Below are positions 1 through 7,815 of a stretch of DNA of 36,892 nucleotides, one piece after another (the stretch's first letter is position 1; each line of letters begins with the position of its first letter). The DNA comes from Clostridia bacterium. GTDB lineage: Bacteria; Bacillota; Clostridia; Christensenellales; Aristaeellaceae. A program made the translations under genes and the position numbers. The stretch lies in contig WQXF01000012.1 of NCBI GenBank assembly GCA_009784985.1, positions 1-36,892 of the forward strand. Reading direction: 5' to 3'. Under the pieces are notes generated by a model. It made no database searches, was not told the origin of the DNA, and saw nothing but the letters and a program-made list of their open reading frames with translations.

Positions 1-316
1 AAGCCCGTCTGTATTTTTCCGAGCCGGTGCGCGCGTAGGCCCACACCAGCACGGAACCGGCCATGATATCGTCCAGGCTGATTCCACTGAAGCCCAGCAC
101 GGAGCCGTCCTCTTGGGCGTGCTGGTCGCAATAGGCCATCACATAATCCAAATAGGCGGTATTGCCGGTTTTTTCGAACAGGCGGATGAAGCCCCAAAGC
201 AAAAACCCTTGCGGGTAACACCAGGAGCGATAGGGGAAATCGTTGGCCGTTGGGTACCGACGCAAAATGGTTTGGGCGAGGAGTTCGGCATAGTTTGTTT
301 CTGAAAGTGTTTTCAT
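1..316 (-). CDS. Glycoside hydrolase family 105/88-like protein, N-terminal part (runs off the window)
   Basis: The first 105 codons of a minus-strand gene are present; the rest lies beyond base 1. The visible protein has the landmarks of GH105/GH88 unsaturated glucuronyl/rhamnogalacturonyl hydrolases: a W-C-Y-P-Q-G-F-L-L-W-G motif, a helix ending in KTGNTAYLDYV, then ISLDDIMAGSVLVWAYARTG. The aspartates of the LDD segment lie where this family places catalytic or substrate-contacting acids. Such enzymes remove the unsaturated uronic acid left by polysaccharide lyases. The ATG at 316 is preceded by GAGG about nine bases upstream. It is transcribed divergently from the GH65 phosphorylase, and the -35 elements of the two promoters lie five bases apart, which suggests shared carbohydrate control. 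Family assignment is fair; substrate is unknown. Confidence 0.72.
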   Translation of the reverse strand, partial: MKTLSETNYAELLAQTILRRYPTANDFPYRSWCYPQGFLLWGFIRLFEKTGNTAYLDYVMAYCDQHAQEDGSVLGFSGISLDDIMAGSVLVWAYARTGSEKYRRA

Positions 317-343
317 TGAGAATCGCCTCATTTCTGTATATTT

Positions 344-372
344 ATTATAACATTCCTGTTGCGGATGGGCAA
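344..372 (-). promoter_or_regulatory. SigA-type promoter for the GH105-like gene
   Basis: On the minus strand a TTGCCC -35 box (367-372) and a perfect TATAAT -10 box (344-349) are separated by 17 bases, placing transcription start about 20 bases before the ATG at 316. Confidence 0.75.
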
Positions 373-377
373 GGGGC

Positions 378-406
378 TTGACTTTATTCGCATCCCAAGG
401 TACGAT
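378..406 (+). promoter_or_regulatory. SigA-type promoter for the GH65 phosphorylase gene
   Basis: TTGACT (378-383) and TACGAT (401-406) are spaced by 17 bases. The predicted start falls near base 413, next to the palindrome at 414-423. It lies back to back with the promoter of the divergent hydrolase gene. Confidence 0.7.
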
Positions 407-413
407 AAGCATG

Positions 414-423
414 CAAACGTTTG
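414..423. promoter_or_regulatory. LacI-family-type operator (perfect palindrome CAAACGTTTG)
   Basis: A 10-base perfect palindrome with central CG lies at the predicted transcription start of the GH65 gene. It fits the half-site logic of LacI/GalR-family operators (AANCGNTT core; also resembles part of a cre site). Its place over the start site suggests repression, either by a sugar-specific LacI regulator or by CcpA. No such regulator is encoded in the window. Confidence 0.5.
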
Positions 424-438
424 AACGGAGGGTGTTTT

Positions 439-2721
439 ATGATCACACTCTTTAACGTACACCCCTGGCGGCTTACGCAAACCGAGCTGTGCCCTGAACA
501 CATGCGCCTGGCCGAGAGCATTACCTCCATCGGCAATGGCCTGATGGGCATGCGCGGCAATTTTGAGGAGACCTATACCGGCGACACCCATCGCGGCTCT
601 TATTTGGCCGGTGTGTGGTTCCCGGACAAAACCCGGGTGGGCTGGTGGAAAAACGGCTACCCCAACTACTTTGGCAAGGTGATCAACGCCATGAACCTGA
701 TTTCCTTGCGGGTGACGGTAAACGATACGGAAATCGACCTGGCCGCCCTGCCGGTGCTCCGTTTTGAGCGGACGCTGGATATGCGCACGGGCGTATTATT
801 CCGCAAGGCCGTTGTACAGCTCCCCCAAGGGGAAGTAGAGATTCAAACCGAACGTTTTGTGTCCATCGCCAGGCGGGAAGTGCTGGCGATCCAATACACG
901 GTGACCCCACAGTTTGATTGTACGATACGATTGTTGCCCGCATTGGATGCCGACGTACACAACCTGGACAGCAATTACGACGAGACCTTTTGGGACTTTG
1001 CCGGTGAAGGGCAGCAGGGCGATGTATTCCATGTGTCCGCCCGCACCAAGGAGAACCCCTTTGATGCGCCCCGCTTTACCGTGGCTGCGGCTATGATCAG
1101 CGATGCGCCTGGGATGGAGCCGCAACCCGGCGAGATCCGCCCCGGTTACGTTTGCCGCCCGTACACGGCCTGTGTGCGCGCCGGTGAAAGCGCGGCAATC
1201 CACAAATACGTGGCCGTAGCCACCAGCCGCGATCATGCCGAAGACGCATTGGCCCAAACCGCTTGCAATACCGTGATGGGCGCCCAAGCCGCCGGTTACG
1301 CCACGCTCCGGGGCGAACACGAGGCCGCCTGGCTGGAACGCTGGGCCCGTGCCGATGTGACCATCGACGGAGACGACGCGGCCCAGCAGGGCATCCGTTT
1401 TAATATCTTTCAGCTATTTTCTACGTATTATGGCGAGGATTCCCGGCTCAACATCGGCCCCAAGGGATTCACCGGCGAAAAGTACGGCGGCGCTACCTAC
1501 TGGGATACCGAGGCCTACTGCCTGCCCATGTACCTGGCCATCGCCGGGCAAGAGACCGCCCGCGATCTACTAAAGTATCGCCACTCCCAGTTGGAGGGCG
1601 CGTATTTTAATGCGCGCCAGCAGGGATTGCCCGGCGCGCTCTATCCCATGGTAACCTTTACCGGCGTGGAGTGCCACAACGAGTGGGAGATCACCTTTGA
1701 AGAGATACATCGCAATGCCGCCATCGCTTTTGCCATCCATCAATATGTGCGCTATACCGGCGATGCCGAGTATTTGCGCACCTACGGGCTGGAGGTGCTG
1801 GCTGCTATCGCGGAATTCTGGGCGGGCCGGGTGCACGAGCATAAGGCAAAAAACTGCTTTATGATCCACGGCGTTACCGGCCCCAACGAGTACGAAAACA
1901 ACGTAAACAACAACTGGTATACCAACCGCATGGCCATGTGGTGCCTAGAATATACCATAGAAGCGGCTGCGCTGGCGGACGAGCGGCGCCGGGCCGCCCT
2001 GGGCCTGGATGCCGCTACCCTAGCCCACTATGCCGATATCGCCGCCCGTATGTACCTGCCCCACGACGCCGAGCTCGATATCATCGTACAGCACGACACC
2101 TTCTTGGATAAGGATCTGATGCCCGCCTCGGCCATCCCTCTCGAAGAGCGGCCCATCTGCCAGCATTGGTCCTGGGATCGCATTTTGCGCAGTTGTTTTA
2201 TCAAGCAGGCCGATGTATTGCAGGGCCTGTACTTCCTGGGCCACGTATATGATCTGGACACCAAGCGCCGCAACTTTGCCTTTTACGAGCCTATGACGGT
2301 ACACGAATCCAGCCTGTCGCCCTGTGTGCACAGCATACTCGCCGCCGAGATCGGCGAGCACAACAAAGCCGTGGAAATGTACCAGCGCACCGCCCGCCTG
2401 GATTTAGATAACATCAACAACGACACGGAAGACGGCCTGCACATCACCTCCATGGCCGGAAGCTGGCTGTCCATCGCCCAGGGTTTTGCGGGCATGCGCA
2501 TTACGGAAGAACAAGGCCTGGCCTTTGCCCCCTTCCTGCCGGATTGTTGGCAGGGCTATGCGTTCACCATCGTGTACCGTGGCCGCCGCTTGCGCATCGA
2601 GGTAACTCAAAAAGCCGTGACTCTCATTCTGCTGGACGGGCAACCGCTGGAAGTATCGCTTTGGGGCAAAAAGGTGCAAGTGGATGGGTCGATATCGGTT
2701 CACTATTCCTCGTCCAAGTGA
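439..2721 (+). CDS. GH65 glycoside phosphorylase, maltose phosphorylase type
   Basis: A 760-residue cytoplasmic protein, the usual length of GH65 phosphorylases (about 750-780), which split an alpha-linked glucose disaccharide with phosphate into beta-glucose 1-phosphate and glucose. Visible landmarks are an N-terminal beta-sandwich domain, the barrel-domain motif ECHNEWEITFEEIHRNA, and VTGPNEYENNVNNNWYTN, whose glutamate (residue 484) aligns with the general acid Glu487 of Lactobacillus brevis maltose phosphorylase. HESSLSPCVHSI follows in the substrate loop. These favour maltose phosphorylase, but nigerose, kojibiose and trehalose phosphorylases share most of them. The ATG at 439 is chosen because GGAGG lies 7-12 bases upstream; an in-frame TTG at 421 has no such site. 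No beta-phosphoglucomutase gene, the usual partner, is nearby. The 3' end overlaps the convergent arsR-type gene by 19 bases. Confidence 0.88.
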   Translation: MITLFNVHPWRLTQTELCPEHMRLAESITSIGNGLMGMRGNFEETYTGDTHRGSYLAGVWFPDKTRVGWWKNGYPNYFGKVINAMNLISLRVTVNDTEIDLAALPVLRFERTLDMRTGVLFRKAVVQLPQGEVEIQTERFVSIARREVLAIQYTVTPQFDCTIRLLPALDADVHNLDSNYDETFWDFAGEGQQGDVFHVSARTKENPFDAPRFTVAAAMISDAPGMEPQPGEIRPGYVCRPYTACVRAGESAAIHKYVAVATSRDHAEDALAQTACNTVMGAQAAGYATLRGEHEAAWLERWARADVTIDGDDAAQQGIRFNIFQLFSTYYGEDSRLNIGPKGFTGEKYGGATYWDTEAYCLPMYLAIAGQETARDLLKYRHSQLEGAYFNARQQGLPGALYPMVTFTGVECHNEWEITFEEIHRNAAIAFAIHQYVRYTGDAEYLRTYGLEVLAAIAEFWAGRVHEHKAKNCFMIHGVTGPNEYENNVNNNWYTNRMAMWCLEYTIEAAALADERRRAALGLDAATLAHYADIAARMYLPHDAELDIIVQHDTFLDKDLMPASAIPLEERPICQHWSWDRILRSCFIKQADVLQGLYFLGHVYDLDTKRRNFAFYEPMTVHESSLSPCVHSILAAEIGEHNKAVEMYQRTARLDLDNINNDTEDGLHITSMAGSWLSIAQGFAGMRITEEQGLAFAPFLPDCWQGYAFTIVYRGRRLRIEVTQKAVTLILLDGQPLEVSLWGKKVQVDGSISVHYSSSK

Positions 2722-3065
2722 TCCAGCCCCGCATGAATGATATCGCCGGGGTGCTGATCCGCCAGCGCGTAGTAAACGGCCTTGCCTGCGCGGCGGCTGG
2801 TGACCAGGCGCATTTGGCGCAGGTATTTTAGTTGGTGCGATATGGACGATTGGCTCATGCCCAGGGTTGCCGAAAGGTCGCATACGCACATTTCCGATAG
2901 GCTTAGGGCGTGCAGGATGCCTAGGCGGGTGCCGTCGGCCATGGCTTTAAAAAACTCGGCCAGCCGCTCCCGCCGGGGCTGGGAGAGCAGATCGGCCCGC
3001 ACGGCGCGCACCACATCTTCGTGGATTAGGTTTACGTCGCAAAGGTCGTTGTTGTCTTGCATCAT
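2703..3065 (-). CDS. ArsR/SmtB-family metal-sensing repressor, CadC/SmtB hybrid site set
   Basis: A 120-residue winged-helix repressor. The recognition helix region is SQSSISHQLKYLRQ. Cys60, Cys62 and Asp63 form the MCVCDL motif, equivalent to the alpha3N metal site of CadC (Cys58, Cys60). Of CadC's two N-terminal cysteines only one is kept (Cys9); the second position is Leu13, with His15 close by. The C-terminal helix carries Asp103, His105, His116 and Glu119, exactly the D-x-H-x10-H-x2-E pattern of the SmtB/CzrA alpha5 zinc site. The protein is therefore expected to release DNA on binding Zn, Cd, Pb or a similar ion. No efflux pump is next to it. It shares an 83-base intergenic region with the divergent operon starting at 3149, its most likely target beside itself. 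It has ATG-ATG at the start. Confidence 0.88.
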   Translation of the reverse strand: MMQDNNDLCDVNLIHEDVVRAVRADLLSQPRRERLAEFFKAMADGTRLGILHALSLSEMCVCDLSATLGMSQSSISHQLKYLRQMRLVTSRRAGKAVYYALADQHPGDIIHAGLDHLDEE

Positions 3066-3148
3066 GGGATCAAAAAACCCTCTTTCTGCGTTCTATCCAT
3101 AGTATACCATACATACGTGGGATGAAGCGAGGAAAGTGGGGAGAAAGA

Positions 3149-4189
3149 ATGGGTTTATCTTCCTCGAAGCGCAAGTGGGCGGGGCCGGTGCTTGTGACAA
3201 TTGTGTGCGCGGTTTTGCTTGCCGTGGCCGCTTTTCGTGGTTTGCCGACTGTAAAAATTATGGACATCGATGAAGATGCGGAATTTGAAGAAGATGTAGA
3301 AATCATTGATGTGTTGGAAGGCCGCGCCGGTTTGGCTGATTACTTTGCACAGCATGAAGCATGGGGTTCCCACATTTCCAGAGAGGCTCACGCGATGCTG
3401 GAGAACCAGCGGCCCCTGGCTGTGTATGAGTTCGGCGATCTGATTTTTACCGTAGCCGAAGTGGTGGCCGATGAGATACAGTTTTTTGTGAATGTCATCG
3501 TGGAACTAAAGCCCGGCTTGCCCGGTATGGTGCTGGAATCCCCTTACTGGCCGGCAGAAGAGGGGCCATACTTCTTTCCTGAAAGCGGAAAAGGCGCCCC
3601 GGTTTATTACATTGGGGTAGATGGCGGCGGGACTGCCCAATTTGTTGTGCCCAACGCCGACGGTTCGATTTCCTGGATGGAGATGTGCAGGCATGCCATT
3701 TATTCCGAAGGCATGCCCCCTTCAGGAGTGATGCCGCTGTTTGTGAACGTGCTCAAAGACCCACCTGCGGCCACGGATGGCCCACTGGACTGGACAGAAG
3801 CCAAATACGATTACACCGCACACATCGCACCTGATATCGAAACCAAGCAGATGACCGGCGAAACTCAGGGCGAATGGCTTCATATCGAATCTCTCACGCT
3901 ACGGCGCACGCCCATTACCACCTACTGCACGGCAGTATTTTCATTGCCCGACGGCATGGGAAATCATGAGCGGGCTGCTAGGCTGGGTTTTTTGTTGCTA
4001 GATGCGGAGGGCAAGACATATCCTGTGGGCTTCTACGGCAATTACCATGTCCATTGGCTGGATGGCGATCGCTACAGGGTAACGAACCAGTGGGATGTAC
4101 AAACCCTGCCCGACGCCGTTACCGTACAGGTGGTCAACCGCCATGGAGGCGGGGTGCTGGGTCAGGCAAAAAACATACCGCTGCACTAA
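3149..4189 (+). CDS. Membrane-anchored or exported protein of unknown function
   Basis: A 346-residue protein with a basic N-terminus (SSSKRKW) followed by one hydrophobic segment (about residues 11-29), so a signal anchor or signal peptide with the rest outside. There is no lipobox. An acidic patch follows (DIDEDAEFEEDVEIID), then a mixed alpha/beta body without a motif I recognise. The ATG at 3149 has GGGGAG eight bases upstream and is preferred to the in-frame ATG at 3122. It is the first gene of a tightly packed set with the asparaginase (17-base gap), flavoprotein and MBL-fold gene, and is divergent from the metal sensor. No function is proposed. Confidence 0.75.
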   Translation: MGLSSSKRKWAGPVLVTIVCAVLLAVAAFRGLPTVKIMDIDEDAEFEEDVEIIDVLEGRAGLADYFAQHEAWGSHISREAHAMLENQRPLAVYEFGDLIFTVAEVVADEIQFFVNVIVELKPGLPGMVLESPYWPAEEGPYFFPESGKGAPVYYIGVDGGGTAQFVVPNADGSISWMEMCRHAIYSEGMPPSGVMPLFVNVLKDPPAATDGPLDWTEAKYDYTAHIAPDIETKQMTGETQGEWLHIESLTLRRTPITTYCTAVFSLPDGMGNHERAARLGFLLLDAEGKTYPVGFYGNYHVHWLDGDRYRVTNQWDVQTLPDAVTVQVVNRHGGGVLGQAKNIPLH

Positions 4190-4206
4190 TGTTTGGGGGT
4201 GTTATC

Positions 4207-5205
4207 ATGCCCGAAAAATCCATCAAACTCCTCGCCACCGGCGGTACCATCGCCGCCGCGGGCGAAGACGGGCTGGCCCCGGCCCTGGGCGCCAGTGATT
4301 TGCTGTCCTACCTGCCGGGGCTGGAGCAACTTTGCCATGTGGACGCCCAGGATATCCTGGCCCTGGACAGCTCCAACATACAGCCCGAGGAGTGGCGCGT
4401 GATCGCTCATGCCGCATACAATGCCTTGCAGGATCACGACGGCGTGGTGATCACCCACGGCACAGATACCCTGGCGTATACCGCCGCCATGCTTTCGTTT
4501 ATGCTGCGCGGCCTGCAAAAGCCGGTGATCCTTACGGGCTCCCAGTTGCCTATCGCTCATCTGGCGGGCGATGGCCGCGGCAACCTGGCCGACGCTTTTA
4601 CCACCGCGCTCACCGGCCAGCCGGGGGTGTACGTGGTGTTTAACCACAAGATCATGCTGGGTACCAGAGCCACAAAACTGCGCGCCATCAGCTTTGACGC
4701 CTTCGAGAGCGTCAACCGCCCCCTGGCGGGTGTGTTGGATGCACGGGGCGCCCACTGGGTCAACCCCCAGCCCATCACCGGCGAAACTGCTCTCCAATCC
4801 GATCTAAACGACGCGGTATGCCTCATCAAGCTGATCCCCGGCACCCGGCCCGCGTTGCTGGATGGGCTGGGTGACTTGGGCTATCGTGGGGTGGTGATCG
4901 AGGCCTTTGGTGTGGGCGGGCTGCACCACCTGCGCCGCAACCTAACCGATAGCCTGGGCGTGCTGCGGGATCGTGGGATTGCCGTGGTGGTCACCACCCA
5001 ATGCCTGTACGACAGCACCGACCTTTCCCTTTACGCCGTGGGCAAGCAGTTGGGCGACCGGGGAGTGATTCCCGCCCATGACATGACCACCGAGGCCGCC
5101 GTCACCAAGCTCATGTGGGTGTTGGGGCAAACCGAAGACATCGAAACAGTGGCCGCGCGTATGCAACAGGATTATTGCGGAGAGATTGGCCATGATAACA
5201 CGTAG
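4207..5205 (+). CDS. ansA: Type I (cytoplasmic) L-asparaginase
   Basis: A 332-residue enzyme converting L-asparagine to aspartate and ammonia. The two catalytic threonine motifs are clear: LATGGTIAAAG at the N-terminus and VVITHGTDTLAYTAA around residue 85. The TRATKLRAISFDAFES segment, with the active-site lysine, follows. There is no signal peptide, as expected for the AnsA class. The open frame extends upstream to 4054, but ATG 4207 has a GGGGGTG site just before it and begins directly ahead of the first conserved strand. It is the second gene of the four-gene operon, 12 bases before the next start. Confidence 0.93.
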   Translation: MPEKSIKLLATGGTIAAAGEDGLAPALGASDLLSYLPGLEQLCHVDAQDILALDSSNIQPEEWRVIAHAAYNALQDHDGVVITHGTDTLAYTAAMLSFMLRGLQKPVILTGSQLPIAHLAGDGRGNLADAFTTALTGQPGVYVVFNHKIMLGTRATKLRAISFDAFESVNRPLAGVLDARGAHWVNPQPITGETALQSDLNDAVCLIKLIPGTRPALLDGLGDLGYRGVVIEAFGVGGLHHLRRNLTDSLGVLRDRGIAVVVTTQCLYDSTDLSLYAVGKQLGDRGVIPAHDMTTEAAVTKLMWVLGQTEDIETVAARMQQDYCGEIGHDNT

Positions 5206-5217
5206 GAGGAATGAACC

Positions 5218-6048
5218 ATGTGGGATATCGTAATTGTGGGCGGCGGGCCTGCGGGGCTTTCGGCTGCCATCAACGCCCGCCAGCGGGATCGTAGTGCGTT
5301 GGTGCTGGCTGGGCCATCCAAAAAAGGCTGGCTGCACCGTGCCGAGCGCATCGACAACTACCCCGGCCTGTACGGGGTGACCGGTGCAAAACTGTTGGAG
5401 ACGCTGCACAGCCAGGCCCAGGATATGCGCGCCGACTTCCGGGAGGGGTTGGTGCGGCAGATTATGCCTGCGGGCAGTTCCTTTTCCCTTGCTTTGGACG
5501 ACGATTTGATCGAAGCCCGGCGGGTGATCCTGGCCACCGGCGCCAACCAGCCTGCCCTGCTGCCCGGCGAGGAAAAGCTGCTGGGCCGGGGCGTGAGCTA
5601 TTGCGCTACTTGCGACGGCATGCTGTACCGGGGCAAGCGGGTGGGCGTGCTGGGCGCCAGCGCCAACGCTGCGGAAGAGGCCGGTTTTCTGGCCGGTTTG
5701 TGTGAAGAAGTATTGTTTTTTGGCAAGGACAGCCCCCAATTGGATTCCCGTGTCAAACGTATGAAGGGCAAAGTCGCCGCCGTGCTGGGGGAAGACCGGG
5801 TCACCGGCGTTGCCGTGGGCAAGGAGGAGCACCCGCTGGACGGCCTGTTTATCCTACGGGATGCCATGGCCCTGGCGGCCCTGTTGCCCGGCCTGGATCA
5901 CGATGGTCCCTTTATCCGGGTGGACCGGCAGATGCGCACCAGCATATCCGGCGTGTTTGCTGCCGGGGACTGCACCGGAACCCCGCTGCAAATTGCTAAG
6001 GCCGTGGGGGAAGGGTGTGTGGCTGCCCTCACAGCGGCTGAAAAATAA
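5218..6048 (+). CDS. Thioredoxin-reductase-like FAD protein lacking NADPH-binding signatures
   Basis: A 276-residue flavoprotein with the thioredoxin reductase plan. It has an N-terminal FAD motif (IVGGGPAGLSAA), the redox pair Cys129-Ala-Thr-Cys132 followed by DG, and the C-terminal FAD motif GVFAAGDCTGTPLQIAKAVGEG. Two features of NADPH-dependent enzymes are missing. The GxGxxA dinucleotide motif is GASANA (residues 146-151), with serine for the second glycine, and the HRRxxxR phosphate-binding motif is absent, replaced by FFGKDSPQLD. The protein is also about 35 residues shorter than typical TrxB. These traits match the ferredoxin-linked, pyridine-nucleotide-independent reductases described from clostridia (FFTR type), so ferredoxin is a plausible electron donor. 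AGGAGG lies before the ATG. No thioredoxin gene is in the window. Confidence 0.82.
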   Translation: MWDIVIVGGGPAGLSAAINARQRDRSALVLAGPSKKGWLHRAERIDNYPGLYGVTGAKLLETLHSQAQDMRADFREGLVRQIMPAGSSFSLALDDDLIEARRVILATGANQPALLPGEEKLLGRGVSYCATCDGMLYRGKRVGVLGASANAAEEAGFLAGLCEEVLFFGKDSPQLDSRVKRMKGKVAAVLGEDRVTGVAVGKEEHPLDGLFILRDAMALAALLPGLDHDGPFIRVDRQMRTSISGVFAAGDCTGTPLQIAKAVGEGCVAALTAAEK

Positions 6049-6069
6049 CAATGCCAAGGAGGAACTTTG

Positions 6070-6858
6070 ATGATTCAGTACAAAACCGAAAAACTTTTCC
6101 CATGGCTGTATCGCATTCATGACCCGCTCAACGTGTACTTTTACCTGATTGTTGGCCACAACAAAGCCCTGCTGTTTGATACGGGGCACGGCGTGGGCAA
6201 TATCCCCGAAACAATCAAGGCCATCACAACAAAACCTTACACTGTGGTGCTCGGCCATGGCCATATCGACCATGCCAACGGCGCTTATCAATTTGACGAG
6301 GTGTATTTGCATGAGGGCGATTTTGAACTGAGCCGGTTGCATTGCTCGCCGGAATTTCGCGGCGGCGTGGCAGATGATATAGAAAAAAAAGGATTACAAT
6401 TGGATGCTGACCCGGCTGTTTGGCGCGAGGCTGGAAGCGGCAATCTAAAAAAGCTAAACCCCGGCACGGTGTTTGACCTGGGCGGCCTCCATGTAGAGGT
6501 TGTGGATATGGCGGGGCATACAGCCGGTTCCATCGGGCTGCTGGTCACAGAAAAACGCGTGCTGCTCAACAGCGATTCCGCCAACAGCCACTCCTGGATG
6601 TTCCTGGAGGAAACGCTGCCCATACCCCAATATATCGCAATGCTTGAGCGTGTTATGGAGTTGGAGTTTGATGTGTTTTATACGGCCCATAACGAAGAGC
6701 CTTTTCCCAAGTCGGACTTCCTACGATATATTCGTGTAGCAAAAAACGCATCCATCGAAAAAGCAGAACCCTACCCTGTCTTTCCCGAATTAAAGCCACA
6801 TATGTACACTGAGGACGGCGTTTCGATTGTTTTTAGTGAGCGGACATTGCATGGTTAA
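6070..6858 (+). CDS. Metallo-beta-lactamase-fold hydrolase
   Basis: A 262-residue MBL-fold protein. The dinuclear metal site is visible as HGHIDHANG (the HxHxDH motif), a later histidine in DMAGHTAGS, an aspartate in LNSDSANS, and a final histidine in YTAHNEEPF. This set is complete, so the protein should be an active metallohydrolase; the substrate cannot be told. It lies 21 bases after the flavoprotein gene with its own AGGAGG site and closes the operon. The ATG at 6070 is preferred over TTG at 6067. Its end overlaps the convergent PHP gene by four bases. Confidence 0.85.
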   Translation: MIQYKTEKLFPWLYRIHDPLNVYFYLIVGHNKALLFDTGHGVGNIPETIKAITTKPYTVVLGHGHIDHANGAYQFDEVYLHEGDFELSRLHCSPEFRGGVADDIEKKGLQLDADPAVWREAGSGNLKKLNPGTVFDLGGLHVEVVDMAGHTAGSIGLLVTEKRVLLNSDSANSHSWMFLEETLPIPQYIAMLERVMELEFDVFYTAHNEEPFPKSDFLRYIRVAKNASIEKAEPYPVFPELKPHMYTEDGVSIVFSERTLHG

Positions 6859-7799
6859 AGCCAATAAGCGTTGGAATTTGCGTCCTTATGCTCTTTGTCC
6901 CGGCACATGACCCGTATATACTTTTCGTTGCCGTTGAGCGGAAACTCCGCTTCGGTTAGCGCTTCCCCTTTTTGGATGTGACATCGCCTGCCGTCGGTAT
7001 ACACGACGATGAGGCATACCTTGGAGCACTTTACGCCCAGGATGTTGCCGTGCAGGGAGATTTGGTATATCTCCGGGCCTTGGCTTGCGTAAAAATCGCC
7101 CTGCCTGAGCGAAGCGAAAATATTGCTATAGGTCAAGCTGTTGCCGTTGATCATCACAAATCCCCCAAAGGAATCGCCGGAGGAATCAACCTGGGGATCT
7201 GGGGAGGGTGCGTTGTGGTTATCGTCGGTGGACAGGCAGTAGATTTTATTTTGGCAGCGTAGCATTTCATCGTACACCTGGGGGTTGTATCCGTAATATC
7301 CGTCTTTCACTTCGCAGCCGTGATTGTAAATCTCCATAGCGAAACATCCCTTTAGTCCGCTGTAATCCGCATAGGTTTGCAAAGACCAATAGGGATGATT
7401 GTAGGATACCAAATAGCCCTCGCCGACTCTATCGCTGATGTATTGGTTGATGGCGGCCAAATCATCATACGCCATGTCCATAGGCGCCGGGGTTTGCGTT
7501 GCGTTGGGATCAGGAGAGTATAAATTGAAATGATAGACCCTGTGTTTTCCGGAGGGCTCGCCGGGGAGATCCTCCGTAACCCCAAGTTCGCAGGCGTTGA
7601 TCGCCAGAAACCCGTCGCCACTTAAGTAGGAATGGTTTTGGAGTATGTCGTGGTCTGTAAAGGCGACGACGCTATATCCTTTTGCCTTGTACATTGCTTT
7701 GATCTGCCGGGGCGTGCGCGTACCGTCGGAAATGGTGGTATGGCAATGCAGGTTGGCTTTGTATACGTTCGCGTTGCTCTTGAATAAATACCGCTTCAC
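6855..7799 (-). CDS. PHP-domain metallohydrolase
   Basis: A 314-residue protein of the polymerase and histidinol phosphatase superfamily. It has the HCHTTISDG metal motif near the N-terminus, AFTDHDIL, a metal-binding glutamate in NACELGVTED, YNHPYW and LSTDDNHN. These residues make a bi- or trinuclear metal site, and family members hydrolyse phosphoesters. A beta-rich C-terminal tail (from about residue 230) carries GDFYASQGPEI, common in PHP proteins of this type. The chosen GTG start at 7799 has GGGGGTGGG just upstream and lies 16 bases after the stop of the DEAD-box helicase gene, so the two are probably cotranscribed. The frame is open further upstream, but that part overlaps the helicase gene. 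Confidence 0.82.
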   Translation of the reverse strand: MKRYLFKSNANVYKANLHCHTTISDGTRTPRQIKAMYKAKGYSVVAFTDHDILQNHSYLSGDGFLAINACELGVTEDLPGEPSGKHRVYHFNLYSPDPNATQTPAPMDMAYDDLAAINQYISDRVGEGYLVSYNHPYWSLQTYADYSGLKGCFAMEIYNHGCEVKDGYYGYNPQVYDEMLRCQNKIYCLSTDDNHNAPSPDPQVDSSGDSFGGFVMINGNSLTYSNIFASLRQGDFYASQGPEIYQISLHGNILGVKCSKVCLIVVYTDGRRCHIQKGEALTEAEFPLNGNEKYIRVMCRDKEHKDANSNAYWL

Positions 7800-7815
7800 A
7801 AGCCCACCCCCAGCA

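Noticed and set aside
4054-4206. Longer N-terminus for the asparaginase
   Set aside because: The extension overlaps the end of the upstream gene, has no ribosome site and does not resemble the family; the ATG at 4207 fits.
4942-5832. Minus-strand open frame of 296 codons across ansA and the flavoprotein gene
   Set aside because: It lies antisense to two clearly conserved genes and spans their boundary.
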